From assembly GCA_945860295.1 (NCBI GenBank), contig CAMAQH010000011.1, positions 59,442 to 123,441 on the forward strand: 64,000 nucleotides of DNA, read 5' to 3'. Source of the stretch: Prosthecobacter debontii (GTDB lineage Bacteria; Verrucomicrobiota; Verrucomicrobiia; Verrucomicrobiales; Verrucomicrobiaceae). The position numbers and the translations under genes were made by a program. Of this stretch, positions 9,098 to 17,629 are shown piece by piece. The first letter of the stretch is position 1. Each line of letters opens with the position of its first letter. Under the pieces are notes generated by a model that worked only from the letters and a program-made list of their open reading frames with translations, ran no database searches and was not told the DNA's origin.

Positions 9098-9129
9098 AAA
9101 ACAGGCGGACCTCACGGTCCGCCTGTTTT
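9098..9129 (+). terminator. Rho-independent terminator after clpP
   Basis: A 14-base-pair perfect stem (AAAACAGGCGGACC with GGTCCGCCTGTTTT) closes a TCAC loop and ends in a T-run. The A/T-symmetrical arms mean it could also serve the convergent DUF1501 gene, which ends at 9150. Confidence 0.93.
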
Positions 9130-9149
9130 GCAGAGGGGCACAGTCTCTG

Positions 9150-10601
9150 CTAGGCAAAGACATCCATCACTGCCTTTCCCTTTCCATCCTCAGTGACATA
9201 AAAAGGGCGGCCTTCGATACTGAACTCGGTCTTGGGACTGATGCCCATGGCGGTCATGATAGTGGCGTGGAGATCCATGACGGAGACGGGGTTCTTGGTC
9301 GCAATGAGTGGCCTTTCATCGGCGGTTTCTCCATAGAGATGGCCTTTTTTTACACCGCCGCCGAACATGACGACGCTGGTGCCACCGGTGAAGTGGCGAT
9401 GCAATCCGTAGTGTTTCATTTCAGTCAGCGCATCGACTTTGAAGGTGGTCTGATCATTGGCGTTGGAGCCAGGCTTACCCTCCATGAGCGCGTCTCGGCT
9501 GAACTCGCTGGCGATGACGATGAGCGTGCGATCCAGTAGCCCTTTCGCCTCTAAATCCCGCACGAGTTGTGAGATCGGTAGGTCGATCTCTTTGTGCAAG
9601 GCTTCGATCGTCGTGTGGCCGTCCTTGTGCGTGTCCCATTGGAAGAAGGGCACATACTCAGTGGTGACTTCGACGAAGCGCGTGCCGGCTTCAATCAACC
9701 TGCGAGCGAGCAAACAACCGCGACCAAAACGTCCGGTATCATACTTTGCGTAGCTCTCTTTGGGTTCGAGGGTGATGTCGAAGGCTTCGCGCTCTTTGGC
9801 GCTCAGGAGCCGATACGCATTGTCCATGCTGCGCAGCATGGACTGCTGCTGGTAGTCGCTCATGAGCTCACGATTCGGGCTTTGATCGACGAGCTTGCGG
9901 AGGAGCTTGTCACGATTGGCAAAGCGCTGCGCATCCATGCCTTTTGGTGGCTTCACGGACTGCGCGGCTTCTTCTGGGTAGGGCAGATTCATCGGTCCAA
10001 ACTCACTGCCGAAAAATCCGGCAGTGGTGAATGCCTTCAGCTCCTCGCTCTCGCCCACGCCTTCCAATCGCTGGCCGATGTTGATGAAGGGTGGCATCAC
10101 CGTGTTGCGCGGACCGAGCACTTTCGCCATCCATGCGCCGATGTGCGGACAGGCGACGGTTTGCGGCGGCACGTATCCCGTGTGCCAGTGATACTGATGG
10201 CGACTGTGCAAGATGCTGCCGAGATCTGGCTGCACGGCGCTGCGGATGAGTGTGCCACGATCCATCACTTGGGCGATGTTTTCCAGGCCTTGGCAAATCT
10301 TGATGCCATCCACGGCTGTGTTAATCGCGGGGAAAGTGCTGAGCATCTTTTTCACTTCGAGCCCCTTTTCAAAAGGCAGGTAGCCTTTGGGATCAAAGGT
10401 GTCTGGTGCTGCCATGCCGCCTGCCATCCAGAGCAGGATGCAGGCGTCTGCTTTTGCAGGAGGATGCGTCACCGCCTCACCCGTCTTGGCCCAGATCGCT
10501 CGCGGCTCGCCCGTCATCCACGCCGCCGTGCTAGCGGCTGCGAGTTTTTTGATGAAGTCGCGGCGGACGATGTGCTCTGGCAGTGAAGGGTCGATTTCCA
10601 T
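9150..10601 (-). CDS. DUF1501 family Tat-exported protein, solitary
   Basis: 483 residues. The twin-arginine signal is VRRDFIKKLAAASTAAW at residues 12-28. Family blocks include ILLWMAGGMAAPDTFDPKGY, SRHQYHWHTGY, GRGCLLARRLIEAG and VIASEFSRDALMEG. The last differs from the usual EFGRTP motif, so this belongs to a separate subfamily from the other DUF1501 proteins here. It has no PSCyt partner next to it and is convergent with clpP. Its function is unknown; export by the Tat pathway is inferred. Confidence 0.92.
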   Translation of the reverse strand: MEIDPSLPEHIVRRDFIKKLAAASTAAWMTGEPRAIWAKTGEAVTHPPAKADACILLWMAGGMAAPDTFDPKGYLPFEKGLEVKKMLSTFPAINTAVDGIKICQGLENIAQVMDRGTLIRSAVQPDLGSILHSRHQYHWHTGYVPPQTVACPHIGAWMAKVLGPRNTVMPPFINIGQRLEGVGESEELKAFTTAGFFGSEFGPMNLPYPEEAAQSVKPPKGMDAQRFANRDKLLRKLVDQSPNRELMSDYQQQSMLRSMDNAYRLLSAKEREAFDITLEPKESYAKYDTGRFGRGCLLARRLIEAGTRFVEVTTEYVPFFQWDTHKDGHTTIEALHKEIDLPISQLVRDLEAKGLLDRTLIVIASEFSRDALMEGKPGSNANDQTTFKVDALTEMKHYGLHRHFTGGTSVVMFGGGVKKGHLYGETADERPLIATKNPVSVMDLHATIMTAMGISPKTEFSIEGRPFYVTEDGKGKAVMDVFA

Positions 10602-10650
10602 GATGAGCCATGAACGTGCTCACGAAAGACGACCTTGCCACAGAGAATGC

Positions 10651-10785
10651 TCAAGCCCCCTGGCTCAGATACTCACGCACCGTATGATTCATGGCCCGAC
10701 GAGCCGGTTGAAAGGCGCTGGCGACTTGGGTGAGTGTGTCATCTAGAGCAAACTCTTCTGCCAAGGCATGTCTGCCGTTAAGCAT
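10651..10785 (-). CDS. Possible 44-residue small protein or gene remnant
   Basis: An ATG-to-stop frame of 45 codons lies in the gap between selO and the solitary DUF1501 gene. The product starts MLNGRHALAEEF, is predicted helical, and ends REYLSQGA. There is no clear ribosome binding site. I do not recognise the sequence. It could be a real small gene, the tail of a lost gene, or chance. Confidence 0.25.
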   Translation of the reverse strand: MLNGRHALAEEFALDDTLTQVASAFQPARRAMNHTVREYLSQGA

Positions 10786-10824
10786 TGTTCGATCTGTGTT
10801 TGGAAAGATCACGAGTCGTTCGAC

Positions 10825-12288
10825 TCAAGTTCCGCAATAGGTCTGATACATCTCAGAAGATGATGGCTGGCTGTATTCAGGCAGCTCTTGCTCATGATCG
10901 TAGGGCTTTGACAAAACCGTGAGCAAGCGCTGCATGACGCTGAGATCGCCATGCTCTGAGGCTGCATCGAGAGCCTCCTCGACCTTGTGATTGCGCGGGA
11001 TGAATGCCGGATTGTTTTGGCGCATCAGGTTGACGACTTCACTGGCCGACTGTGGCTGCTGACTCAGGCGCATTTGCCACCGCTGATGCCAATCTTGAAA
11101 GGCAGTTTCTGAAGAGAAGCTTGATGAAGATTCTGAACTCAGGGCGCGGAAGGTGTTCGTGAAGTCTGCCTTTGATTGTTTCATCCATTCGAGTAGAGCT
11201 TGGATCAAAGCAGTGTCTTCGCTGGCTTCGGTAAATAGGCCGATCTTCTTCCTCATTCCGGCGAGCCAGTGGTTTTTGAAGCGCGTCTGAAATCCTGTGA
11301 TGGCTTCGTTCGCCAGCTCGATGGCCTGCTTTTCATCACCGTGCAAAAGCGGCAGTAAGGCTTCAGCTAGGCGAGCCAAATTCCATTGGGCGATGTGCGG
11401 CTGATTGCCATAAGCATAGCGCCCGTGCTGGTCGATGGAACTGAACACAGTTGCCGGATCATACGTATCCATAAAAGCACATGGACCATAGTCGATCGTT
11501 TCGCCACAGAGCGCCATGTTGTCCGTATTCATCACGCCATGGATGAAGCCGACGTGCAACCACTTGGCGAGCAGTGACGCCTGTCGTTCCATCACCGCTT
11601 TGAGAAACGCGAGATACGGATTTTCAGCATCAACGAAGTGCGGGTAGTGACGCTGCAGCGTGTGATCAGCGAGTGATCGTAGCGCTGCTTTGTCCCCGCG
11701 TGCAGCCGCCCATTCAAAGGTGCCGACGCGGATGTGACTGGCGGCGACGCGTGTGAGCACAGCGCCGGGAAGTTGTTCTTGGCGGAATACTTTTTCACCC
11801 GTAGTCGCCACCGCGAGGCTGCGTGTGGTGGGGATGCCGAGCGCGTGCATGGCCTCACTGATGATGTATTCGCGCAGCATTGGCCCTAGTGCGGCACGGC
11901 CATCACCACGCCGTGAAAACGGTGTTTGTCCTGCGCCCTTGAGCTGGATGTCGAAGCGCTCGCCACTGGGGGTTATTTGCTCGCCGAGTAAGATGGCGCG
12001 GCCATCCCCAAGCGTGGTGAAGTGGCCATACTGATGCCCTGCATAAGCCTGCGCGAGTGGTGCCGCTCCATTCGGAAAAACGTTGCCGACAAAGATGTCA
12101 GCACACTCTTCCAGTGCCTCTGCATTCAGCCCCAAGAACACAGCCAGAGGTCGATTTAAAATTACCAACTGCGGCTTGCGCACCAGTGCTGGGCGCGCGG
12201 CTGCGTGAAAGATTTCCGGCAACTGGGCATATGAATGATCGAAGCACCAGCCAGTGTCGATAGGCGTGCTGATGATGGGTGACGACAT
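10825..12288 (-). CDS. selO: Protein adenylyltransferase SelO (YdiU/UPF0061)
   Basis: 487 residues from the ATG at 12288; a TTG 18 bases upstream is less likely. SelO is a pseudokinase-fold enzyme that transfers AMP to protein hydroxyl groups and takes part in oxidative-stress responses. Motifs seen are [20 protein letters not shown] (inverted nucleotide-binding region), GVLTR-like [28 protein letters not shown] and [10 protein letters not shown] (metal-binding Asn and Asp). It ends YCGT, where many eukaryotic SelO proteins have selenocysteine; here the residue is an ordinary Cys codon. The length and domain are complete. Confidence 0.95.
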   Translation of the reverse strand: MSSPIISTPIDTGWCFDHSYAQLPEIFHAAARPALVRKPQLVILNRPLAVFLGLNAEALEECADIFVGNVFPNGAAPLAQAYAGHQYGHFTTLGDGRAILLGEQITPSGERFDIQLKGAGQTPFSRRGDGRAALGPMLREYIISEAMHALGIPTTRSLAVATTGEKVFRQEQLPGAVLTRVAASHIRVGTFEWAAARGDKAALRSLADHTLQRHYPHFVDAENPYLAFLKAVMERQASLLAKWLHVGFIHGVMNTDNMALCGETIDYGPCAFMDTYDPATVFSSIDQHGRYAYGNQPHIAQWNLARLAEALLPLLHGDEKQAIELANEAITGFQTRFKNHWLAGMRKKIGLFTEASEDTALIQALLEWMKQSKADFTNTFRALSSESSSSFSSETAFQDWHQRWQMRLSQQPQSASEVVNLMRQNNPAFIPRNHKVEEALDAASEHGDLSVMQRLLTVLSKPYDHEQELPEYSQPSSSEMYQTYCGT

Positions 12289-12346
12289 GAAGTGCGATGA
12301 ATTCAAAGGGCGGGGTGGCTATTCTTATCCCAGTGCTTCGATGGGA

Positions 12347-13660
12347 TCACCAGCACAGGCCTTCGTAGCTCCAGGGCAGTGTGGCGAGATCACGCCAGCC
12401 ATTCACGTCGATCACTTGCTGCGTGGGTTTCACCGATTGAGCCAATGTCTCGACCGTCACGCATTTCTGTGAGGCGATGATGAGATCCGCGTGCTCGATA
12501 ACCTCGCGCGCATCGGTCTTGAGCAATGAAGCGAGATGCGGCATACGCTTGTTCATCTCGGCAGCATTGGCACCGATGAGGCGTGAGAGATTCAAACTCG
12601 GATCATAGATGCGCAGATCGTAACCGCGACCGAGCAGAGTTTCCGCCACCGCGACCATAGGGCTGCCGCGCAGGTCATCGGTGTCAGCTTTGAATGCGAG
12701 GCCGAGCAGGCCAACTTTCCGCACGCCTTTGGATTCAATCACCTTGAGCAGCATTTCCAAATGAGCGCGGTTCGTGCCTAGTGTGTTGTCCAGCAGCGGT
12801 AGGTTGACTCCTTCCTGCCGTGCAAAGGCTAACAGTGCGCTGACGTCCTTTGGCAAACATGAGCCACCAAAAGGCGTGCCGGGCTTCATGTAATAGCGGG
12901 AGATATTCAGCCGAGTGTCACTGCACACCACATCCATGACGCGCGCCCCATCTTCACCGAGGTGCTTGCACATACGACCGATCTCATTGGCAAAGCCGAC
13001 CTTCAGCGCGTGGAAGTAATTGCAGGAATATTTAATCATCTCTGCGCCCTCCCAGGCCAGCACAGCGGGCGTGCCGCCAAGCAGTTCTTTTGCCTCAGCA
13101 CTCTCAGGGGCCTGCCCGTCATGTGTGCCCACGACAGCCAGTGAGGGCTCACGAAAATCCTTCACAGCGGTGCCTTCCCGCAGGAACTCCGGGCAGTAGT
13201 AGATACAAAGTTGACCAGCCACGCGCAGGTCTTCAAAAAAGTCGCTCACCATCTGCCGCGTGCTGCCGGGCAGCATGGTGCTGCGGAAAAGAATGACGTG
13301 TTTTTTTCCGCTGCTCTTCAGCACCGCCGCGATCTGCTCGCTGACCTTGCGAACGTAGTTGAGATTCAGTCGGCCTGACTCTAGCGATGGCGTGCCGACG
13401 CAGATGATGCTGACATCCGAAGCCAGCACAGCCTCCTGCGCGCTGGAGGTAGCAGAGAGGCGGCCCTCTTTCCGCGCTGTGCTGAGTAGCTCATCCAGCT
13501 CAGGTTCGATGATCGGGCTGCGACCTGTATTAAAAGCGTCCACCTTCTCCGGCTGCACATCAGCACCGATGATGGTGTGACCCAGCTCCGTCAGACACCC
13601 TGCGGTGACTGCGCCGACATAACCGAGACCAAAAATACTGACTTTCATGTGACTGCCCAT
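12347..13660 (-). CDS. algD: GDP-mannose 6-dehydrogenase (AlgD-like)
   Basis: 437 residues; the family normally begins at the fifth codon (ATG at 13648), so either start is possible. The N-terminal Rossmann motif is IFGLGYVGAVTAGCL, the middle contains CPEFLREGTAVKDF, and the active-site Cys268 lies in GGSCLPKDV. The C-terminal UDP-binding-like domain has LLGLAFKADTDDLRGSP and ends EGLCW, close to the EGICW end of AlgD, which favours GDP-mannose over UDP-glucose as substrate. It oxidises the nucleotide sugar to the uronate with two NAD+ for exopolysaccharide synthesis. No other alginate-type gene is adjacent. Confidence 0.9.
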   Translation of the reverse strand: MGSHMKVSIFGLGYVGAVTAGCLTELGHTIIGADVQPEKVDAFNTGRSPIIEPELDELLSTARKEGRLSATSSAQEAVLASDVSIICVGTPSLESGRLNLNYVRKVSEQIAAVLKSSGKKHVILFRSTMLPGSTRQMVSDFFEDLRVAGQLCIYYCPEFLREGTAVKDFREPSLAVVGTHDGQAPESAEAKELLGGTPAVLAWEGAEMIKYSCNYFHALKVGFANEIGRMCKHLGEDGARVMDVVCSDTRLNISRYYMKPGTPFGGSCLPKDVSALLAFARQEGVNLPLLDNTLGTNRAHLEMLLKVIESKGVRKVGLLGLAFKADTDDLRGSPMVAVAETLLGRGYDLRIYDPSLNLSRLIGANAAEMNKRMPHLASLLKTDAREVIEHADLIIASQKCVTVETLAQSVKPTQQVIDVNGWRDLATLPWSYEGLCW

Positions 13661-13727
13661 AGCACAGCCCTTTAGCTAAAGACAAGTCCGGCATTGGCAT
13701 TCAGGCTGTATCTAGCGGTCCACACGC

Positions 13728-13756
13728 TTGCCGCTGGGCTCTTCCGACGCTAGAAA
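13728..13756 (+). promoter_or_regulatory. Candidate promoter for ruvX-truA
   Basis: TTGCCG (13728-13733), a 17-base spacer and TAGAAA (13751-13756) form a sigma-70-like pair about 27 bases before the ruvX ATG. A second hexamer, TTTAAT at 13770-13775, ends seven bases before the ATG and could act as an alternative -10. Confidence 0.3.
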
Positions 13757-13782
13757 GTAGAGACACATTTTTAATTTCCCCC

Positions 13783-14274
13783 ATGCCACGCATCCTCGCC
13801 ATCGATCACGGAACTGTCCGCATCGGTCTCGCCATCAGTGACGAGATGGAACTCGTCGCTAGTCCACTGATGACGCTGGACGCGAAGCAGGAGCCAGAGC
13901 GTGAGATCGTGCGCGTGGTCAAAGACAAGCACATCGGCACCATCGTCATCGGCATGCCTTTTCACATGAATGGCCAGCGTGGTGAGGCAGCGCAGCGGGT
14001 AGAGAAGTTTGCCACCGCACTCGGCAAAGTTTTGCAGCATGAGGTGCCCATCGAGTTTGTGGATGAACGGCTTTCTTCCGTGGAAGCTGAGGCTTCCATG
14101 TCGCGCGCTGGCATCACGGGCAAACGCGAGCGCAATGAGATTGTCGATCAGCTGGCTGCGGTGGTCATTTTGCAGGACTACCTGAATAGCCAGCGCGGGC
14201 CTGCGGGTTTTTTGTTGCCGGATAACGCCTATGACCTGGAGTGGAATGATGAGCCGAAGCGACGTCGAAAGTAA
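13783..14274 (+). CDS. ruvX: Putative pre-16S rRNA nuclease / Holliday junction resolvase-like YqgF
   Basis: 163 residues with an RNase H-like fold. It starts with the family signature ILAIDHGTVRIGLAISD, whose Asp is catalytic, followed by IVIGMPFHMNGQRGEAAQRV and the second acidic site EFVDERLSSVEAEA. The E. coli relative processes the 5' end of 16S rRNA. The end overlaps the start of truA by about 29 bases, so the two are co-transcribed. Length is slightly above the usual 140-150 because of a basic tail (DEPKRRRK). Confidence 0.95.
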   Translation: MPRILAIDHGTVRIGLAISDEMELVASPLMTLDAKQEPEREIVRVVKDKHIGTIVIGMPFHMNGQRGEAAQRVEKFATALGKVLQHEVPIEFVDERLSSVEAEASMSRAGITGKRERNEIVDQLAAVVILQDYLNSQRGPAGFLLPDNAYDLEWNDEPKRRRK

Positions 14275-15097
14275 TCTCGGCCTGAATCGTGGCGCGGCCC
14301 CAGGCTTCATACGTCTGCGCCTCGTCGTGGCTTACTGCGGCACGCCATGGCGCGGCTGGCAGAGCCAGGAGGGTGGTGACACGGTGCAGGATGTGATGGA
14401 GGCAGCCATTCTCAAATTTGCCGACATCAGCGTGCGCATTCACGGCAGTGGCCGCACGGATGCGGGCGTTCATGCGCTCGGTCAGGTGGCGCATTTTGAT
14501 GTGCCGGGAAATGTGCGCAGGACAGATGCCGCATGGCTGAGTGCCTTGAATGCTTACCTACCACTCACCGTGCGTGTGACTGAACTTAGCGCGGCTGAAC
14601 CCAGCTTCCATTCGCGCTTTGATGCCGTCGGGAAAGTGTATCGCTACCGCATTTGGCGTCCGTATTTGCTCTCAGCTTTTGAGTCGGAGCGCGCGTGGCA
14701 TGTGTATGGAAAGCTCGATATGGAAGCGCTGCACGACTGCGCGCAGATGCTCGTCGGCACGCATAACTTCGTGCGCCTTTCTGCCAATCGCGGAGACATG
14801 CCGGAGACGGAGCGGCGACTGCAGCCAGAGAAGACCACGCGCACGATTCATCGTGTCGATGTGCGTGTGACGGGCGAGTTTCTCGACCTCGAATTCGCGG
14901 GTGACGGCTTCCTTTATAAAATGGTGCGACTGATCGTGGGCAGCCTCATTCAGGTCGCCCGAGGTCGAGCATCGCGTGAATGGTTCGCTGATCTGCTGGC
15001 CACGAGTGAGGGGCTACAAAGCCACCAGACCGCGCCCGCTTGTGGCTTGTATTTGGTCAGCGTGGATTACGCGGCGGCGGCCCATTCAAAATCATAG
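14246..15097 (+). CDS. truA: tRNA pseudouridine(38-40) synthase
   Basis: 283 residues from the ATG at 14246, chosen because GGAG lies six bases upstream; an ATG at 14249 or 14231 is also possible. The catalytic Asp is in SGRTDAGVHALGQVAHF. Other family blocks are FHSRFDAVGKVYRYRIW, HNFVRLSANRGDMPET and GDGFLYKMVRLIVGSLI. It isomerises U38-U40 in the anticodon arm of many tRNAs. It overlaps ruvX, an unusual but clear two-gene unit. Confidence 0.96.
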   Translation: MMSRSDVESNLGLNRGAAPGFIRLRLVVAYCGTPWRGWQSQEGGDTVQDVMEAAILKFADISVRIHGSGRTDAGVHALGQVAHFDVPGNVRRTDAAWLSALNAYLPLTVRVTELSAAEPSFHSRFDAVGKVYRYRIWRPYLLSAFESERAWHVYGKLDMEALHDCAQMLVGTHNFVRLSANRGDMPETERRLQPEKTTRTIHRVDVRVTGEFLDLEFAGDGFLYKMVRLIVGSLIQVARGRASREWFADLLATSEGLQSHQTAPACGLYLVSVDYAAAAHSKS

Positions 15098-15167
15098 CAC
15101 ACAAAAATTTGAGTGCGTGACGTTAGGCGCAGGAAGCCGGGATTCCGGCACAACCCTCAGACCTGCC

Positions 15168-16094
15168 ATGAAACCAAACAATCGCTCCCTCCTCTTACTC
15201 CTCGGTGTGGCCTCCTTTAGCGGGATGTCCTTTGCTCAGGAACAAACAACACCACCACGGCCTCCGGCTGAAGCGGCGGTGAAATCTGAAGCGCCAGAAC
15301 CTCGTCGTGAAGGCACACCCGACAAGCCTCGTGCTGAACGCGGTGAAAGCCGTGTGCAACCTGAGTCCGAGCGTGACCAGCCTCGTCGTGGTCCTTCGCC
15401 TGAATCGCGGATCAATCCAGAGCGTGGTCGCCCTGAAAGCGCGCCTGAGTCACGGCGTGATGGTGACCGCGGCCCGAAGATGCAACGTGAGGGTGATGCT
15501 GATCATGGTTCACGCGGTCCTCGTGATGGTGAAAAGAAACAGTCGGGTCCCCGTGATGGCGAAGGCTCAACCAAGGGTCCTCATGACGGCGATCAGGCGC
15601 ACCGTGGACCTGGACCCAAGGCCGGTGAAATGCACCAGCGTGGTTCAAGTCATGAAGGCCGCAGTCAGCGCGGACATCGAGACGGCAGACATGCCAAGCG
15701 TGGCTCACGCGGTGGTGATCGTGACCAGCGCGGACCGCAAAGCTTGGGCCATCGTGGGCCACCACCTCAGGGACGCGAGCAGCACCACGGTCCACCACCT
15801 CCGATGGTCGGACGTGGAGACTCGCAGCGTTTTGAAGGATCGAATCAGCACAAGCCAGGACCACAGCGCCCGCAGTTTGGCTCGCGTGACGGCGGCTTCC
15901 GCCAAGAGGGCAGGGGAGGTGATTTTGGACATCACCCGATGCCGCCGCGCCGAGATGGAGCATCGCGTGATCAGGGGCCGATGAGGCACGGCCCGCAGCC
16001 TGAAGGTCACATGCAGCACCGTCAAGAAGGTGATCGCCGCCAACAGGGACCGATGCCGCAGCGCCGGGATGAACGGGATAACCGGGGTGCTTGA
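15168..16094 (+). CDS. Low-complexity secreted Arg/Gly/Pro/His-rich protein
   Basis: 308 residues from the ATG at 15168. A clear signal peptide (SLLLLLGVASFSGMSFAQ) precedes a mature region with almost no hydrophobic residues. It is made of imperfect repeats such as GPRDG, RRDGDRGP, HRGPPP and QRGPQ. The mature protein is very basic and probably disordered. Such exported proteins in related bacteria may bind polyanions or metals, but I see no domain and assign no function. It stands alone between truA and the E2 gene and has its own terminator. Codon use is regular, so it is a real gene. Confidence 0.82.
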   Translation: MKPNNRSLLLLLGVASFSGMSFAQEQTTPPRPPAEAAVKSEAPEPRREGTPDKPRAERGESRVQPESERDQPRRGPSPESRINPERGRPESAPESRRDGDRGPKMQREGDADHGSRGPRDGEKKQSGPRDGEGSTKGPHDGDQAHRGPGPKAGEMHQRGSSHEGRSQRGHRDGRHAKRGSRGGDRDQRGPQSLGHRGPPPQGREQHHGPPPPMVGRGDSQRFEGSNQHKPGPQRPQFGSRDGGFRQEGRGGDFGHHPMPPRRDGASRDQGPMRHGPQPEGHMQHRQEGDRRQQGPMPQRRDERDNRGA

Positions 16095-16112
16095 TAGCGA
16101 TTCAAAAAAACT

Positions 16113-16144
16113 AGGCGGCTGAGTCACCCTCAGTCGCCTTTTTA
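16113..16144 (+). terminator. Rho-independent terminator after the low-complexity protein
   Basis: An 11-base-pair stem (AGGCGGCTGAG with CTCAGTCGCCT, one G-T pair) closes the loop TCACC and is followed by five to six T residues. Confidence 0.88.
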
Positions 16145-16289
16145 TTTGCCCGCGCCTCCCCACGGCAAGATCGACTTTTTCGGCTGGGATTGAACTTTCT
16201 GTGCACGCGGATTTGAGTCTTGCCGGGTATGCGTCTAGTCTCGGCGGTCATTTTCTCCCGAAACCCAGTACTCATCCCCTCTCTCAGCC

Positions 16290-17582
16290 ATGCCCAAGAT
16301 CATCGAAATGCCCAAGCTCAGCGACACCATGACCGAAGGCACGATTGCCAAATGGATCATCAAAGTGGGCGACAAAGTCACCACCGGCCAATCTGTGGCA
16401 GATGTGGAGACCGACAAGGCGACGATGGAAATGCCCTGTTTCTTTGAGGGGACCATCCACAGCATCCTCGTCAAAGCGGGTGAAAAAGCGCCACTGAGCG
16501 CCCCGCTCGCTATCGTGCTGGAAGAGGGTGAAGAAGCTCCGGCCAATCTGGATGAAATCATCGCCAAAGCCAAAGCCGCATCTGCTCCAGCTCCGAAAGC
16601 CGAGAAGCCTGCCGCTGGTGCTAAGAAAGTCGTATCCGCTCCCGGCCCACGTCTGCCCACGGCTCCTCAGCCGACACGCCGAACCGCAGCGACGAGTGAT
16701 GTGCGCGTGAAAGCCAGCCCGCTAGCCCGCAAGATCGCCGCTGAGAAAGGCGTGGATTTGACCAGCCTCGAAGGCACTGGCCCTGGCGGACGAATCATCC
16801 GTGAAGATGTGGAGAACGCTCCTGTCGGTGGTGGTAGCAGCGCCGCTCGCGGTCCCGCCACACCCGCCATTCGCCCGAGCTTTGGCCCCGATGATGAGCG
16901 CGTGCCGACGAGCTCGATGCGTAACATTATCGCCGAGCGCCTACTGGCTTCGAAGACCCAGATCCCGCACTTCTATCTCCAGATGGAGATAGACGCTGGC
17001 CCGCTCATGGACTTCCGCGCGCAGCTCAATGCCAGTGCTGAAAAGACCGGTGGCAATAAGTACACCGTCAACGATTTCATCCTCAAGTCCGTCATCCGCG
17101 CCGCCCAGGCTCAGCCTGCGATCAATGCCGCGTGGGATGGAGATGCGATTGTGAAATTCAAGTCCGTCGGACTCTGTGTCGCTATCGCTATCGAAGACGG
17201 CCTCGTCACGCCCGTCATTAAGCAGGCTGAAAAGAAGACCCTGATGGAAATCAGCCAGAGCGTGAAGGATCTCGCTGGCAAAGCCAAGAACAAGAAGCTT
17301 AGCCCCGACGACTTCGCTGGCGGCACGATCACTGTCTCGAATCTCGGAGCCTTCGGCATCGATCAGTTCGCCGCTATCATCAATCCACCGCAGGCCGCCA
17401 TCGTCGCCATCGGCAGCATTCGCAAAGCCCCCGTCGTCAATGACAAGGGCCAGATCGTCGTCGGCCAGCGCATGTGGGTCGGCCTCAGCGGCGATCACCG
17501 CGTCGTTGATGGTGCCGTCGCCGCCACCTTCCTGGCCGAGATGCGCAAGCTGCTGGAGAACCCAGCGCTGATGCTGGTGTAA
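16290..17582 (+). CDS. Dihydrolipoamide acyltransferase, E2 of a 2-oxoacid dehydrogenase
   Basis: 430 residues, complete E2 architecture. The lipoyl domain is residues 1-78 with Lys43 in VETDKATMEMP. An Ala/Pro linker follows, then the E1/E3-binding domain (ASPLARKIAAEKGVDL, GPGGRIIREDV). The catalytic domain ends with His403 and Asp407 in SGDHRVVDGA. The MPKLSDTMTEG start and 430-residue size fit pyruvate dehydrogenase E2 (PdhC/AceF-like). The E1 and E3 genes are not adjacent, so the complex is encoded at scattered sites. The exact 2-oxoacid cannot be proved from E2 alone. Confidence 0.94.
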   Translation: MPKIIEMPKLSDTMTEGTIAKWIIKVGDKVTTGQSVADVETDKATMEMPCFFEGTIHSILVKAGEKAPLSAPLAIVLEEGEEAPANLDEIIAKAKAASAPAPKAEKPAAGAKKVVSAPGPRLPTAPQPTRRTAATSDVRVKASPLARKIAAEKGVDLTSLEGTGPGGRIIREDVENAPVGGGSSAARGPATPAIRPSFGPDDERVPTSSMRNIIAERLLASKTQIPHFYLQMEIDAGPLMDFRAQLNASAEKTGGNKYTVNDFILKSVIRAAQAQPAINAAWDGDAIVKFKSVGLCVAIAIEDGLVTPVIKQAEKKTLMEISQSVKDLAGKAKNKKLSPDDFAGGTITVSNLGAFGIDQFAAIINPPQAAIVAIGSIRKAPVVNDKGQIVVGQRMWVGLSGDHRVVDGAVAATFLAEMRKLLENPALMLV

Positions 17583-17588
17583 GTCTAA

Positions 17589-17619
17589 ATGCCAAACTTA
17601 GCAGCGTGTGAGTTGGCAT
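17589..17619. terminator. Possible hairpin between convergent genes
   Basis: ATGCCAAACT and AGTTGGCAT pair over nine bases with one bulged A, around a 12-base loop. There is no T-run. It lies between the convergent E2 and DUF1501 gene ends and may help termination. Confidence 0.3.
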
Positions 17620-17629
17620 CTTCGCCAGC

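Noticed and set aside
9594..10586. 330-codon plus-strand frame opposite a DUF1501 gene
   Set aside because: Antisense shadow of a clear family member; no recognisable motif.
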